Shown here piece after piece: positions 1 through 11,671 of a DNA stretch of 64,000 nt (positions are counted from its first letter, which is position 1; each line of letters opens with the position of its first letter). Made by a program: the position numbers and the translations under genes. The notes under the pieces were generated by a model. It was not told where the DNA came from. It worked only from the letters and a program-made list of their open reading frames with translations, and did no database searches. The DNA is from Edaphochlamys debaryana (Eukaryota > Chlorophyta > Chlorophyceae > Chlamydomonadales): positions 62,001 to 126,000 of the forward strand of contig JAEHOE010000026.1 in NCBI GenBank assembly GCA_016858145.1. Reading direction: 5' to 3'.

Positions 1-2
1 CT

Positions 3-3000
3 GCGCATGTTATCCGCCTGGGCCGCAACGGAGGTGGTGGCGGCGCGGACTGGCGGCAGCAGCAGCCGGAGGCGGGGCTGGTCACGGCGCGGCTTGCTGC
101 AGCCGGTGGAGGGCAGGGCATTCACTTGGTGCAGCGGCCACCACTGCCTGTGGCTGTAGCTCCGAGCAGCCGCGGCAGCCGTGAGAGCCCGCCGGAGGGC
201 TCCTCACCCAGGCACCATCAGCAACAAGCCCTCGCGTCGCCTGCTGGCGGAGGCGGCGGGGGCGGGGGCGGCGGACCGCGGACCCTGCTGCGCGGAACAC
301 ACTCCGGCGGCGTCCTCGCCCTGGACTCATCAGCAACCGCAGCCCTCCACGAGGACGCTCAGCAGCTGCTCGCAGGCGGCGCTGCTGGCGCCTCCGCCAG
401 CAGCCAGCTCACGCCAGCCACGGCCCGTGTGCTTCGCCTGGCGGCCCAGGAGGCGCTGGGCCTATCGCTCAGAGGGGGCAGCGGGGCTGCTGGAGCTGCA
501 ACGGATGACGCAGACCGGCTGGGCCGGGCCCAGGGCCAGCAGGAGCGCCGGGGATCAGCAGCTGGGGCGGCGACCGCGGATGGGGCGGGCGACGGTGGAG
601 AGGTGGTTGCTAGGACGCCTGCGCGGCCGCTGAGCAGCTACCTTTCCGCGGCGGAGGTCGTGGTCCTGTTCTCGGAGGAGGTTGCGGAGGCCCTCTGCAG
701 CCCGCCCGTTGCGGTACAGATTGTACTGCAGTGCTTTCTGGACGGAGCCGCGCTCGGACCGCCGCAGAGCGCACAGATCTGCAGGTGGAGTGGGGAAGAT
801 AGATAGAGGGCATGCGCTAATGTCATGGACGGCAGTGACCGTACGTGTGACTGAATGTATCAATGGCAGTGACGGCAGCGACCGTGGGGATGTTATCAAC
901 GGCAGACCGCTGGTTGTTGTACCGAATGAAACCTCGTCTATCTGTGACCAGCAGAGGCGAGGGTCGGCCCTTCTCATGTCTTTAGTGACTGACCTTGCCT
1001 GTCCTCCTCCGCAGGTACAACACATCCTCTCCCCGCTACCTCACCAGCATCCCCTCCCAAGAAGCCACCTCCCCGCCGCTGCCCTGGAAGCGCCTGGCAG
1101 ACACCTTCCTGCACTACCACCGCATGCGCTCCGGCGTCCTGGAGATGCACGCAAGCACCCGACCGCCTGGCCACGGAGATGACACGACCCTGCAGCTGGC
1201 GCCCGCGGTGGCCGCAGCCCTGCCAATACTGAGCCTCGCTCTCCCGCCGGAGCTTCGGCGCCTGGCGGAGGCGGGCTTACCTGCCGATCTCGCTGGGGCG
1301 GAGGACGACATCGGGGCAGCAGGAGAGATGGCGGTTGACGATGAGGATCCTGCCGTACTCGCCATTGGATCGCGTGTTCCGCTGCCGGGCCCTGCTGCTG
1401 ACGTGGCTCCTCGCCGTGGCCACGCTGCCCAGCAGCAGCAGCCTGCGGGCCGCGGCCCAAGTCAGCGAGGAGGAGGGGGCAGTGGCAGCAGACGGGGGCC
1501 GGGCAGCGGAACCAGCGGGTCGGCCTCCCCTCGCCCCAGGGCCGCCGCCCCTGCAGCGGCTGGGGCTGCGGGGCCAGCGGCGGCCGGCGGCGGTGGCGGA
1601 GGCGACCCCAGCAGCACCGTCCTGGTGTCCTGCCCTCCCCGCTCTCTGTCCCGCTACCTGACCAAGTCCGAGCTGGAGGTGCTGGTGGGGCCCGAGGTGT
1701 ACGGCTGCATGTGCGACGGAAGCAAGCTGTCGGGGGTCAAGGTGCAATTTGAGGTCAACGGCAGAAGACTGCCCGAGGTGAGAGGCTTAAGAGCCTTACT
1801 TGGCTGTCTAGCTGTCGCCTTTCCAGTTCCACCTGCCTTCGGAACCAAGTTGTCCCGTGTCCCTGATCATTTCGCTGCCATCAGCCTGAATGCCTCAGCG
1901 TACGCTTGCTTACCGCCTGCCTGCTCACGCCCTCACGGCCCTCCCCTGTGCCCTTGCCTCGGTCCGCTCCCCCCAGGTCTACGTGGCCGACATTGAGCGC
2001 TACAACCCCTCCTCGCCCTTCTACCTCAAGGCCTCCTCGGGGCGTGGCGTGGACGGCCTGCCCTGGCGCTCCATCCCCCCCAACGCCACCGTCCAATGGA
2101 AGAGGATGGCGGACAACACGCTCGTGCTGGCGCAGGTGGGCGGCGGTGCGGGGCGGGGGGCGGGTGATGGAATGAACCAGGGCTACAACTCCGCCAATCA
2201 ATCTAGAAGGGGGAGCCGGCTAATGGTGAGTCATCACACACATCGAAATAATAAAGAAAAGGGAGCTAGGCACTATGAGCTTTTTCCCCTCTCAGCGCTC
2301 ATGCTTGCCTCTCATGCATACGCCTTTGTCACATCAAGCAAAGCGTCGACAGCGCCTCTGCTTGATCTTTCTCTATCTTAGCCCCGTGCTTGTCCCGCCT
2401 CCGTGCCCCCTCCGTCCCCATGACTAACCCAGATCAGTCACACCTCCAAACGCGGACTGGAGGACCGCGCGGCCGCCCTCGCCGCACGCCGCACCAGCCG
2501 CCGCTTCGAGCGCCGCAGCGGCGGCGGCGTACGGCGGCGGCCCGTATCGCGCGATAGCTCCCCGTCTGACAGCGACGAGGTGACGGACTCGAGCCTTGAT
2601 GCGTCAGACTACGGCGGGAGCAGTGGAAACACAGATGAGGAGGAGCGTGCCCCGCGGCGGCGCCGAGGAGGCTTCGCGGGCCGTGGCGGCGCCGGGCGGA
2701 GGGGGCGCAAGGTGCGTTCGTACGTGGGCGGCTGATGACTAATGCGCCAAGTGACTCAGCAGCGGTCAAGCGTCCATCCAGCGTCGGCTGGAAGGTAACC
2801 TCGCGCAAGGCTGGCCACGCGCAGGGAGCGAGTTGCAGGCAGGTACCTGTAGGTAGCCCGACCTAGCGGTGGTGGGACTGGTTGTTGGCTCATCGCTGGC
2901 CCTGACTGGGCCCACGCCTTGTTTCGGGTCCACAGGCGCGGGCCGCTGTCGAGCCCGATGAGGCCGAGCACGGGGCCGCAGCCGAGCATGAGGCGCCCCC

Positions 3001-4321
3001 TAACCAGACCGGCGCCTGGGCGTCATGGGGCCACGGCGCCGACGGCGACGGCGACGGTGACGGCGGGCCTTCGGCTGGCGGAGGAGCCAGCGGTGACGCC
3101 CGCCGGAAGCCGGCGAGAGCTAGGACGGCCCAGGACCAACAGCCGGGCTCGGAGCGGGGCCTCAGCAGCCGCGGAACGGACGGCGTCGGCGCCAGCGGCG
3201 GCAGCCGCGGCAGCGGCCGGAGCGACGCCGCCAGGTCTGAGCCGGCGGGCGCAAACGCCGCCGCCTCCGAGGGCCGAGAAATGCCTCCGTCGGGCTCCCT
3301 TGATGACGGGGCCGACGAAGACGCAGAAGCTCCTGCGCCCCGCGCGGGCAGCAGCGGCGCCGGCCGTCCCCTGAATGCCTCGGAAGACGGCCCCGAGAGC
3401 CCCCGTGCAGGCAGCCACGGCACAAGAGCTGCTGCCGGCGCTGGCTCGGAACCGTCAGGTGGAGCCGAAGACGGGCCGCCCCGGCGGGAGAGGCCTGCAG
3501 CACTCAGGCCGGGGCGCCCAGCGTCTGCCGGGTCGGGGGGCCCCGGCGGAGAGGAGGCCGCGCCGCGGCCCGCGAAGCGCAGCCGGGAGGATGACGTCAC
3601 CGCGGGAGGGCCGCACAAGACTCCCGCAGGCGGCGGCGGGGGCCCGCGCCTGAGCGGCGGCAGGCCTCCCCACGGGTTCAACGCCGTTCCCGCAGGGGCC
3701 TCGCCGCCGCCGAGGCGCCCGCATCAGCACACGAGCCTGGACGTGCATCCATCGCCGCAGGACACGGCGCCCGATCGGGACCCGGGCGCAGGCAGGGGCT
3801 TAGGGCCTCCCCCCGCCCCCGGCGCCGTGGACACCTCCCGCGTGTGCGTGGGCGGCGACTTCGAGCCCACGGAGTACCTCCTCATCCGGGCCATGCCCTG
3901 GCTCTCGGTGCATCTGGCGCAGCGATGGTACCCGGCGGCGCTGGGCAGGAGCTCGGAGGACCCCTTCCCAGTGACGGTGGCATTCGAGATCGACGGATGG
4001 CTGCTGCCGGAGAGGTGGGCGGGGGGTGGAGCGGGCTGGGGAGCGTTGGAAAGGGGAGGACGAATAGCCCAGGGAGGGACAGCAGGGCATACAAGGAGGC
4101 GAGGGACGGCCCTACCTCAAGCACTTGCCTTCCTCTTCGGCCCACTCTATCTGCCCCGCCCTTCCCGCAGGTACTCCGCCCAGCTCAAGTCCTACCCCAC
4201 CAACAACGGCCTCTTCCTCCCGGGCCTGCCCCTGAGGAGGGTGCGCGGCCTCCTGCGTACCGGCTGGAGGCACCTCACGGATGGCACACTCGTGCTACAG
4301 GCGCGCACGCCGCATCAGTAG
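3..4321 (+). CDS. Protein with three diverged copies of an unrecognised domain (5' end outside window)
   Basis: I do not recognise this protein. Exons read in one phase-consistent frame: 3-784 (open to the window edge), 1015-1777, 1977-2135, 2433-2711, 2936-4014 and 4171-4321 (TAG), about 1,070 codons. Three copies of one domain of about 100 residues are visible. Each begins with a YL-containing helix-like stretch (LSSYLSAAEV at about 620, LSRYLTKSEL at about 1645, EYLLIRAMPW at about 3870). Next comes a V-x-F-E/L-D/N-G-x-x-LP strand, then a Tyr-rich part ending in a W/R-K-R-L/M-A-D-x-T-L-V-L motif. Every copy is interrupted by an intron just after the LPE/R segment. Between copies lie Ala/Gly/Gln-rich and acidic/Arg-rich linkers (2433-3840) that look disordered and possibly nuclear. 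The last exon ends straight after the third copy. The exon chain is well supported; function is unknown. Confidence 0.75.
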
Positions 4322-7300
4322 CCGGCGGCGCCTAAACACGCTTCGCCACCCGGGAAGCTAACGAGGTGACCTATTGCGCAGTCGCCTGGCAACGTCTGGA
4401 CCTGATGGCTGGTTCTCGGATGCCTGTATTGCAGCATCGAAATTGAAGCTGCAACCTAGCTATGGGCTACTCGTGGCGAGATTGCGAGTAGTCTTTGCAC
4501 GGATCACTTGAGCAAACCGCATGTCAAATCCTGCGGGTTTGCAAGCAGTCCCAATGTCTGGATGTCCATCTGGCATGCAACATGGCATCTCGATGCGTGC
4601 GGTGGTGCCAGCTAATTTCATGCGGCGGGCCTCGTTGAGGTGTGCTACCCTGTAGTGCCGCTGCACTAATCTGACATCTGCCTGTTTACTGTTTTCGGGT
4701 GTTAAGTAGAACCTCGGCACAACATACCCGCCTGCAGCTCAGTAACAGCAATCCAGTAAGCTGCTACTATCACCGGATAAGCCCCGTTCGGCAAGGAAAC
4801 GGCCGTGTCTTGTGCAAAGGCTCGAGTGGGCATGCCGCACGCTTTGTGCGGCGGCGGGGACTGCTAGCTAGCTGTGGGGGGCTTGCCGGCTTGGTTGGTG
4901 TTCAGATCGTTAGCTGGGCCTCGGCGTATGTACTGGCATGATTGGTCCTGTGCTCCATCCATCGTTCGTTGGGCTGAGTGAAAGCCACAAGCCGGGAGAA
5001 GTCACTCAGCGGCATGGCAACCGAGGCCCACCGGCAGTGCCGTCTGCAAAGGCAGCACGGGCGTTGCAACTAACGTGGACAGCCAAGATCGCATTGGCCA
5101 GTGGGGCCCTCGAATGGTAGCCAGCGCGTTTCGGTTCTTGTGTGGCTTATAAGTGACATCTAACGGTTGCGTCTTTATGCATATGTATGTCTGGCTGGGG
5201 CGGCGGAGCTGCAAAGTCCATTCTGCCTGGCTAGGGTACCGTACTAGCCATACGCAATCTGGTGGGCTAGCTGGATGGCTCGCAAAGGGGGGCGACGGTC
5301 CTCGCCTGCCCGTCGTCACAGCCAGCATGCACCCAAATGGGATAGCGCTGGGGCCGATGCACGGCGGGAACATGGGTAGCTATGTGCTCAGCTTCTTGGC
5401 TCCGTCGTGTGCGTGCGGGATGACTGGCTAGACTGACATTCCTTTCTCCGTTACGGTCGATCCATTGCCTCTATTGGCAAATGCAGAAACGCGAACGGGA
5501 TCGCTCAATCATTAGGCTGTGAGTAGCGGCTCGGCTCAGGGCTGTGTACTGGACCCCTGGGTCAAACTATTCAAATAAACTAGGTTATTGCGATGGAACA
5601 GATTGTGTCTGGGGTGCACGCACCATTCGTTGCCTGCGCCGCCCACACCAGAGTCAGGGTTCTGGGGTTCTAACACTCGTTTTCCCGCAAGGTTCAGAGT
5701 GCTGGTAACTGCTGCTGGTAACTGTGGTGCGGGCACAGGTGGGTATATATGTCCATCAGTTGTTGTGATGTCCAGGGGGCAGGCCATGCGGGCCGGTTGC
5801 GGGTCTAAGCTTCACCACCGTCCATTCGGCATTTCATTCGATCCAGGATCCAGGGCGTCCCGTGACTGCCAGCGGGGCTCGGGGCATCTTAACACCCCTG
5901 TATGCGATGACGCGGTAGGCTTGGCTGGGCCTGGTGGTTCCGGGGGTCAGAGGCGGGAGGAGCGTGCCACGGCGCGGCGCTATGGATCCAGACCGCGTCT
6001 GGATCCGCAAACGTGGTGACGCCCCAGGGCAGCTGCGCCTGGTCGGTCGAGATGACGACGGCGGGGGTCTCGCCGGGGGCCAGGGGCGTGTGCGGCAGGC
6101 TGGCGCCGGACACGTGGGTCGTGGGCGCGGGGGCGGAGCTGGGGTGGGGCGCGGTGGGGCGCGGGCTGGGCGGGGCGATGAGCACGGGCGGCTTTCGCGG
6201 CGGTGGCCACCCAAGACCAGGACGAGTCCGTGCGGATCAGCACGGTCGATCTTGCGGCACTGCAGGCATGTGGAGCGTATGGATGGGCTGGAGGGCTTGC
6301 TTGCAGGCGTTGATGGCGCTAGGACGGCGCTAGGATGCGCGTTGCATGCAGGCGAGGGGTAGAGAGGACAGCGGGACCGCGGTTGGGGCAAGGCTTTCGA
6401 CGAGAACAGCGAAGCTTATTTTAGCTAGGGGCACGGGCGATGGATAGGGAGGAGATCGGGAGATGGGTGCAGTTGGTGCGGGGCCGGATTGGGCTGGCGG
6501 AAATATATGTAGGGTCGGACCCCGCAGGAGCAAGGAGTTAAAGGAGGGCATTTATCTTCCAGCGAAGCCTGCGGGTTGTGGCACAGAGGAAACGGGGGAA
6601 ACTGTCGTGCGTATGACGGCATGAAGTGGAGTTGGTGAATCCGCGCAATGCACGTTGCCACCAGTGGGGTGGGCCCGGAGGGACCCTGCGGTGCTGCAAC
6701 GAGCTACCGGTAGGGGGTTAGGCCCGGGCCTCCTTCACGCACGAGAGTACGGCAGTTAAGGCCCTCAGCTCGCGGTGGAGACAGGTGCTCAGGGAGGTTG
6801 CTTGGTGGACAGGGGTGAGCGTACAGGGTAGCTCACAAGCAGCACCCAGCAGGTCATTCAGAAGAACCGGGGGCCATGGAGCAAGCAAGACGGTGCAGGC
6901 AGGTGCAAGTACGCACATTGAGGTCAAGGGGAGGGGCAGGGGTGGCCGGGTGGGGCGCTGGGGCCGGCCCCGTGAGGGGACTACCTTTCTTGGCTGAGCA
7001 GGGCGGGGTGCGCTTTACCGTACGCCCCACGTTCAGACGATGGCTGGTCTCCACTTCTGATGATGCCGGCTCCTTTGGGACCCGATCAGTGGCCCTGCCC
7101 TCCGATTCAGAGGGGGGCGTTCACGAGGCAAGCCCGTGAGGTTGGCTGGCCTAGGCCCCTCCCTCCGGAGTCCTTCTGCTTGCCCACCGTGGACTGGCAG
7201 GGCATGCCGTGCTAGGCCGACAACGCCCTGCCCACCCCGCTAGGCCAGCAACGCAAACGTTGCAGCAACTGGGGTCACGGTTGGTGGGGGGGGAGCGGGT

Positions 7301-7485
7301 GGGCGCGAGCGTGGGCACCTGCGGGCACTTCGGGTGGGTTGCGCCGAGTTGCGCGGGGTGCCGAATTCGCAGTACATACACAGCACGCAGATGTGTGCCC
7401 TTCATCGCAAACATGTGTGCACTCAAATTCCACAGCCCACTCGCCCCGATGATAGCAGCCGCCCTTCACCACCGCGAGCAGTAAC
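4322..7485. other. Intergenic, no supported gene
   Basis: About 3.2 kb of lower GC with stops in all frames, between the three-domain protein and APC10. No conserved exon chain was found apart from a weak coding-like fragment on the minus strand at 5889-6243. Confidence 0.5.
5889..6243 (-). pseudogene. Possible coding fragment (cell-wall-like segment)
   Basis: On the minus strand one frame reads through GETPAVVISTDQAQLPWGV and then FADPDAVWIHSAAPW. The composition is unlike its surroundings and includes a Pro/Ala-rich run. The W-x-H-x-A-x-x-x-A-P-P ending recalls repeated segments of algal extracellular glycoproteins, but this is a loose impression. No start codon, partner exon or terminal stop could be placed. 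It may be a decayed gene piece or chance. Confidence 0.2.
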
Positions 7486-8477
7486 ATGGGAATGACCCCC
7501 GGCGGACCGCTCACCGAGGCAAACTCAAGCCGACGAGAGATAGGCCACCTCGCTGTTTGGTCTGTGACGAGCGCAAAGCCTGGAAATGGAGTGGAGGTGC
7601 TCAGAGACGGCAGCGCGGACACGTTCTGGCAGTGAGTTCTAACAGCTAGCAACTCGCGAGCTCTTGCTTGCGCTCTGGTCCCTAGGCTTGCTGTCATCGC
7701 TGCTCTGAGACCTGTCCCTGCAGGTCGGATGGACTCCAGCCCCACTTGATAAACATCCAGTTCCAGCGCAAGATGCCGCTGCTGGTGCGCTACAGCGGTT
7801 GCATGCCGGAAGAAGGGGCGCACGCCTGTCGGGCACCTCGGTCGCCGCGTTCAGCTCTGCGGCCACATCCCGTCTGTCGGTACCTGTGCAGGAGCTCCAC
7901 GTCCACGTCGACTACAAGCTTGACGAGAGCTACACGCCGAGCAAGATCTCTGTTAGGGCAGGCCACACGTACCAGGACCTCAAGGTGTGCCTTCCTGGCG
8001 GGCAGGCAGGACAGCCCCCTCACGGCCTCGTGACCCCTTGGCCCCATCCCCGGCAAGGCAGGACAGTCCTGTCCAGCATCTCCCCGTCTAACTACCCGCC
8101 TCATCTCGTGAACCCTTGCTTCATGTGAAGGAGGTGAAGGTCATGGACCTGGAGGAGCCTTCTGGCTGGGTCATCGTGCCCCTCGGCACAGCAACGGAGC
8201 CGCTCAAAGCCTTCTACCTGCAGCTCGCCGTCCTGGCAAACCACCAGAACGGCCGTGACACGCACATCCGTCAGGTAAAGGAGCCGGCTGGCGTGTGCGT
8301 CCCGCGCGCCCTTCACCTGCAAACAGGGCTTGACGGTGGCTACAAATGGCCCACATCCCAGTGCCGGCTGTTCCCCTCTCCCAGGTGAAGGTGTGGAGTG
8401 CGCGCACTGACGCACAGCAGGTGGCGTTACCTTGCAGCGTCACGCCGCAGATGGCCATGTACAGTGGCTTGCGGTAG
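7486..8477 (+). CDS. APC10: Anaphase-promoting complex subunit 10 (APC10/DOC1)
   Basis: Subunit of the APC/C ubiquitin ligase that helps the co-activator bind degron-bearing cell-cycle substrates in the nucleus. Exons: 7486-7631, 7724-7784, 7892-7984, 8131-8274 and 8385-8477 (TAG), giving 178 residues, close to the usual 180-190. Family hallmarks in order: [11 protein letters not shown], then [19 protein letters not shown], then [24 protein letters not shown], and [20 protein letters not shown]. These form the DOC/galactose-binding-like fold. Two in-frame ATGs (7486 and 7492) lie at the start; the first was chosen. The chain is phase-consistent and includes the phase-2 join CA|G at 7631/7724. 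The C-terminus ends MAMYSGLR, matching the Ile-Arg-type tail of the family. Confidence 0.95.
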
Positions 8478-8881
8478 AATAACATGGCAGCTTGCCAGCA
8501 TCGGGGCAGCAGGCATGACGATTGGACTGGCGTGCAATGCTCACCAGGAGGGGGACGTGGGGATGATATTCTGTTGCGGCCGAGCTCCATGCAAAGGTAA
8601 GCCCCTCTTGGAGGACCCGGCTGGGCCCCGTGGCTGGGAGCCTTTGAAAGGCATGGAGGGGTTAGCTAGGCCACCGCCTGCCCTCCTGTGGGACGTTTTG
8701 CTGTGCCCTGGGACGCTGGGGTTGAGGCCGGGCCACGCATACCTCCATACTGCGGCTAAGACTTGTTGTGGAGGCCGTGTCCACTTGACGTGTTACATCA
8801 ATAAACACAAGACGTAACGAATGCGGGCGGGATCCTCTTTGTCATCGCAAAGGCAAAGGCTGAATGTTGACCTGACAATGG

Positions 8882-8886
8882 TGTAA
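8882..8886 (+). terminator. TGTAA polyadenylation signal, likely for APC10
   Basis: TGTAA is the usual poly(A) signal of Chlamydomonas-type nuclear genes. This copy lies about 400 bp after the APC10 stop, a normal 3' UTR length. Confidence 0.5.
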
Positions 8887-9917
8887 GCTGTTTGCTGTGC
8901 TGAGGGAATGCATGCTGAGACTGCAGACTTAGCGCATAGCGGGGGTTGGATGCGGCGCAACCCTGTCTCGAGCGTCAAGTCAGCTTGACCAGGCCTATGA
9001 GCAAGGGGATGACCATTGCGTTGCCCAGCACGCGGCAGGGTCAATGCATTGTGCACTTATCCGGGTGGAGCTGGGGTAACATCGAACATGCGGCGGGGTG
9101 AAGCTGTGGTTACGCTGGCGGGAGCAGAACTTGAGGTCGGTTTGTGTGCATCACCTCGAGTCCCCAGCTTTGGTTACAGAACCCAGGCATAGGACGGAAT
9201 CATCCGATGCAGCAACGCAAGGCCTGAATGGCCGCAGGATGGGAGGTCAACGCACGTGTGTGTGGAGGGTGGGCGTAGTGGGCGCCATGGGAGGACCCCG
9301 TGAGCTGGGAGAAAGGAACGGGCGGAACTTAACGCGTCTGGCTGGGACGGACACGGGGGGTGGGGCTTGTGGGGGAAAGGAGACACGGGAGACGAGTTAC
9401 GCGAAAAGCAGGCCAGCAAAATGCAACGATTGCACTGGGCTTGTGGGGGAGTGAAAGGGGCGATTGGCCTGAAAGGTGAGCTGCGCAGAGGCGGGGTGGC
9501 AAGGAGGCCTAGGAGCTAGTGACCTCAGCAACCCGCCCGGGCTTATCCAGGATGTAAGGGGCCGGCACCTCATGTGCCCGCTGGCCGCAACCCTGTGTAA
9601 CGCGTCATTCCCAAACGGCAAGGATGGCACGCAAGGTCCCGGCACCTTGAGGGCAGGGGGGGGCAGATTCTTCCGAAACATACACCATGCCTCATCTGGA
9701 CGGCACCTATTTGAGGGGAGCCACATCTGGTCTCATATGACAAGCGGGGCGCCCCCATGGGGGCGGGAAAGGGCCGAGTCCCTCACCCATCTGCTACGCG
9801 ACCCATTCCCCGTGGTAACCGTGGGCGCACTATAATCCAACCGAGCTTTAACGCGTAATTAGCAGGTTGTCGGGGGACTCGCACCCCTCGGCACAGACTT
9901 AGCTGCCCGGTCTTATC
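8887..9917. other. Intergenic, nothing recognised
   Basis: No splice-consistent or conserved reading frame was seen between the APC10 poly(A) signal and the transposon block. Confidence 0.5.
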
Positions 9918-9919
9918 TA

Positions 9920-10773
9920 CAGGTGGCCGGGGGTATTCCACTATTCCTGGACACTTTGTGCGGCAAAGGCCACAAGATAGGTATGGGACCCGAGTCAAGG
10001 CATGAAACTCGGGTCACTCATAGGCCTTGGGGTGTAGTATATGCAACTAGGATGCCGGGATGCCGCCTCTCGTAGGAGCGTCGGGCTAGGCGTGCGCGTG
10101 CGGAGGCGTCCTCTTTGGGGAAACGGGAATTTCTGGGGTATTCCTGGACACCCCCATAGCACAGCAAGGATAACGGCGCTTGGAGCGCCGCCGCACCAGA
10201 AGGCTCCCCGTATGCTATCAACCCCGTAGACAAGCGCCTTCGCCGACAGAACCACATATTGACGTTGCTGCTGACCACGAGTGAGGCATGCGCAGCCATG
10301 GCGACATGTAATGCCGGAAAGCCGTCCAGCGGTGTCCGCGCTTTAGTGAAGGATTCTCGCCCAGCTAAGGTGCCTTATACTAGTTGCCGTGTAGCCTCCT
10401 ATGCGCAATTAGCCCCTTGAGGCGTCGGTCGGCGGTGACGCATGTCCATGCTTTCGCGCGTAAGTGTCGCGAGGGCCTCAACTCAGCCTACCTACTGTCG
10501 ATTTACTTATATGAGACACCGACTAATACTCTGGCGCGCTTGGATTGGGGTTCTCAGCTTGTCGTTCGGGTCGCGATGTGGCGCCCATGCCCTGCACCCG
10601 GCACGAAACCCTGGACACCGGTAAGGTCTCTCTTCATAAGTTTAAGGCCCTGAGCCCCAAGGAGACACCTAGGGGTACCTAGGATCCGAGGCACAGCATC
10701 TGGAACGCAGTAACGCGTGCGTCACTGGGGGTGTCCAACAATACCCCCGTCCTAAGTTACCCCGGGCCACCTG
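9920..10773. mobile_element. TA-flanked non-autonomous DNA element, 854 bp
   Basis: The ends are inverted: the left end starts CAGGTGGCCGGGGGTA and the right end, read in reverse, starts CAGGTGGCCCGGGGTA. Both sides carry TA (9918-9919 and 10774-10775), as expected for a TA target duplication. Inner parts of both ends also share GGGGTATT and TGGACAC, and a further copy of that motif pair lies at about 10134-10158. A short hairpin (CCCGAGT / ACTCGGG) lies at about 9989-10013. No transposase frame is recognisable, so the element would be non-autonomous. Tc1/mariner-like families use TA, but assignment from two bases is weak. Confidence 0.55.
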
Positions 10774-10808
10774 TACACGGACACCGCTCCGCCACCTCCT
10801 AGCCACCG

Positions 10809-10952
10809 CTACCCGCCACCACCCTGCGCGCCGCCAGCCGCCGCGCCAGCGACTCCGGGTGGCGGGTGCCGGCACAGCGCCGCCGGGCGCTGCTCGTGCG
10901 CAGCGCCCATGTAGGTCAGGTAGCAGATGTTGGTGGCCGAGTTGGCCGAATT
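10809..10952 (-). pseudogene. Coding-like fragment interrupted by a transposon
   Basis: The minus strand reads NSATNICYLTYMGAAHEQRP and then a Cys/Pro/Gly-rich stretch to a TAG at 10809. The segment abuts the 7-bp target duplication of the element at 10953, so it may be the remains of a gene or of an older transposon broken by that insertion. The family is not recognised. Confidence 0.25.
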
Positions 10953-11664
10953 CAGGGGGGGGGCAGGAGCAAATTCCACAGACACCATGCCCCAAATCCC
11001 CTGCCGCCCCCCGACCGACGACCAACCGACCCGTACAGTGTACGGCACTGTCGTACAAGGCCTTCCCGTACTCCAGCTTAGGCCGTTCTTATGTCTATGG
11101 GCTGCTCCCTGCGTGCTCTATTCATGGGCGCACACACCATGCTCCTCTGTCCAAGTTGGCCGAGAGACATTGACCATTGACCATGGACCCCAACCCATCC
11201 ACTGACCGTCAGCTCGGCACTGAGGGGGAATGCTATGACCGTGCTGAGCATTTAATGTGCGATGCGCAAGCCTGGAGGTGGTGGGGGGCTTCGGGAGCAC
11301 CGGGGAGACGGCCCGGGGTAGCGACGTGTGTGCCGCAAGGTCGCGATGCCGGCATGTCCCGACCCCCGGACACTGCTGGAAGGGCTTCGATGGCTTGCAA
11401 ACACAAGGCCATGCCTTGCTACACACTTAGGGCGTGCTTTACGATGCCGGGAAATGCTCTGCGCTGCTGGAACCAAATCCAAGCGCCCGCCCTGACGAAA
11501 CCCACCGGGCCCCCCTGACCGACGACTGACCGAGAACTTTGCCCCCCCATAACTTTGCCAATAAACCTCCGTTTCCACTTCTGAGACCGGATTTGGAACC
11601 CTCTCGCTGAGCTCCTTGAGGTTGAGGCATGGTGTCCTTTTTGGAAAATCCTGCCCCCCCCCTG
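10953..11664. mobile_element. Non-autonomous DNA element, copy A, 712 bp, 7-bp target duplication
   Basis: The left end begins CAGGGGGGGGGCAGGA and the right end, reversed, begins CAGGGGGGGGCAGGAT, giving short inverted termini. The element is bracketed by an exact direct repeat CCGAATT at 10946-10952 and 11665-11671, the expected insertion footprint. Its interior from about 10953 to 11560 is similar, in reverse complement, to 11683-12282. No transposase domain is visible in its short frames. A 7-8 bp duplication would suit hAT or a related class, but the family is not proven. Confidence 0.65.
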
Positions 11665-11671
11665 CCGAATT

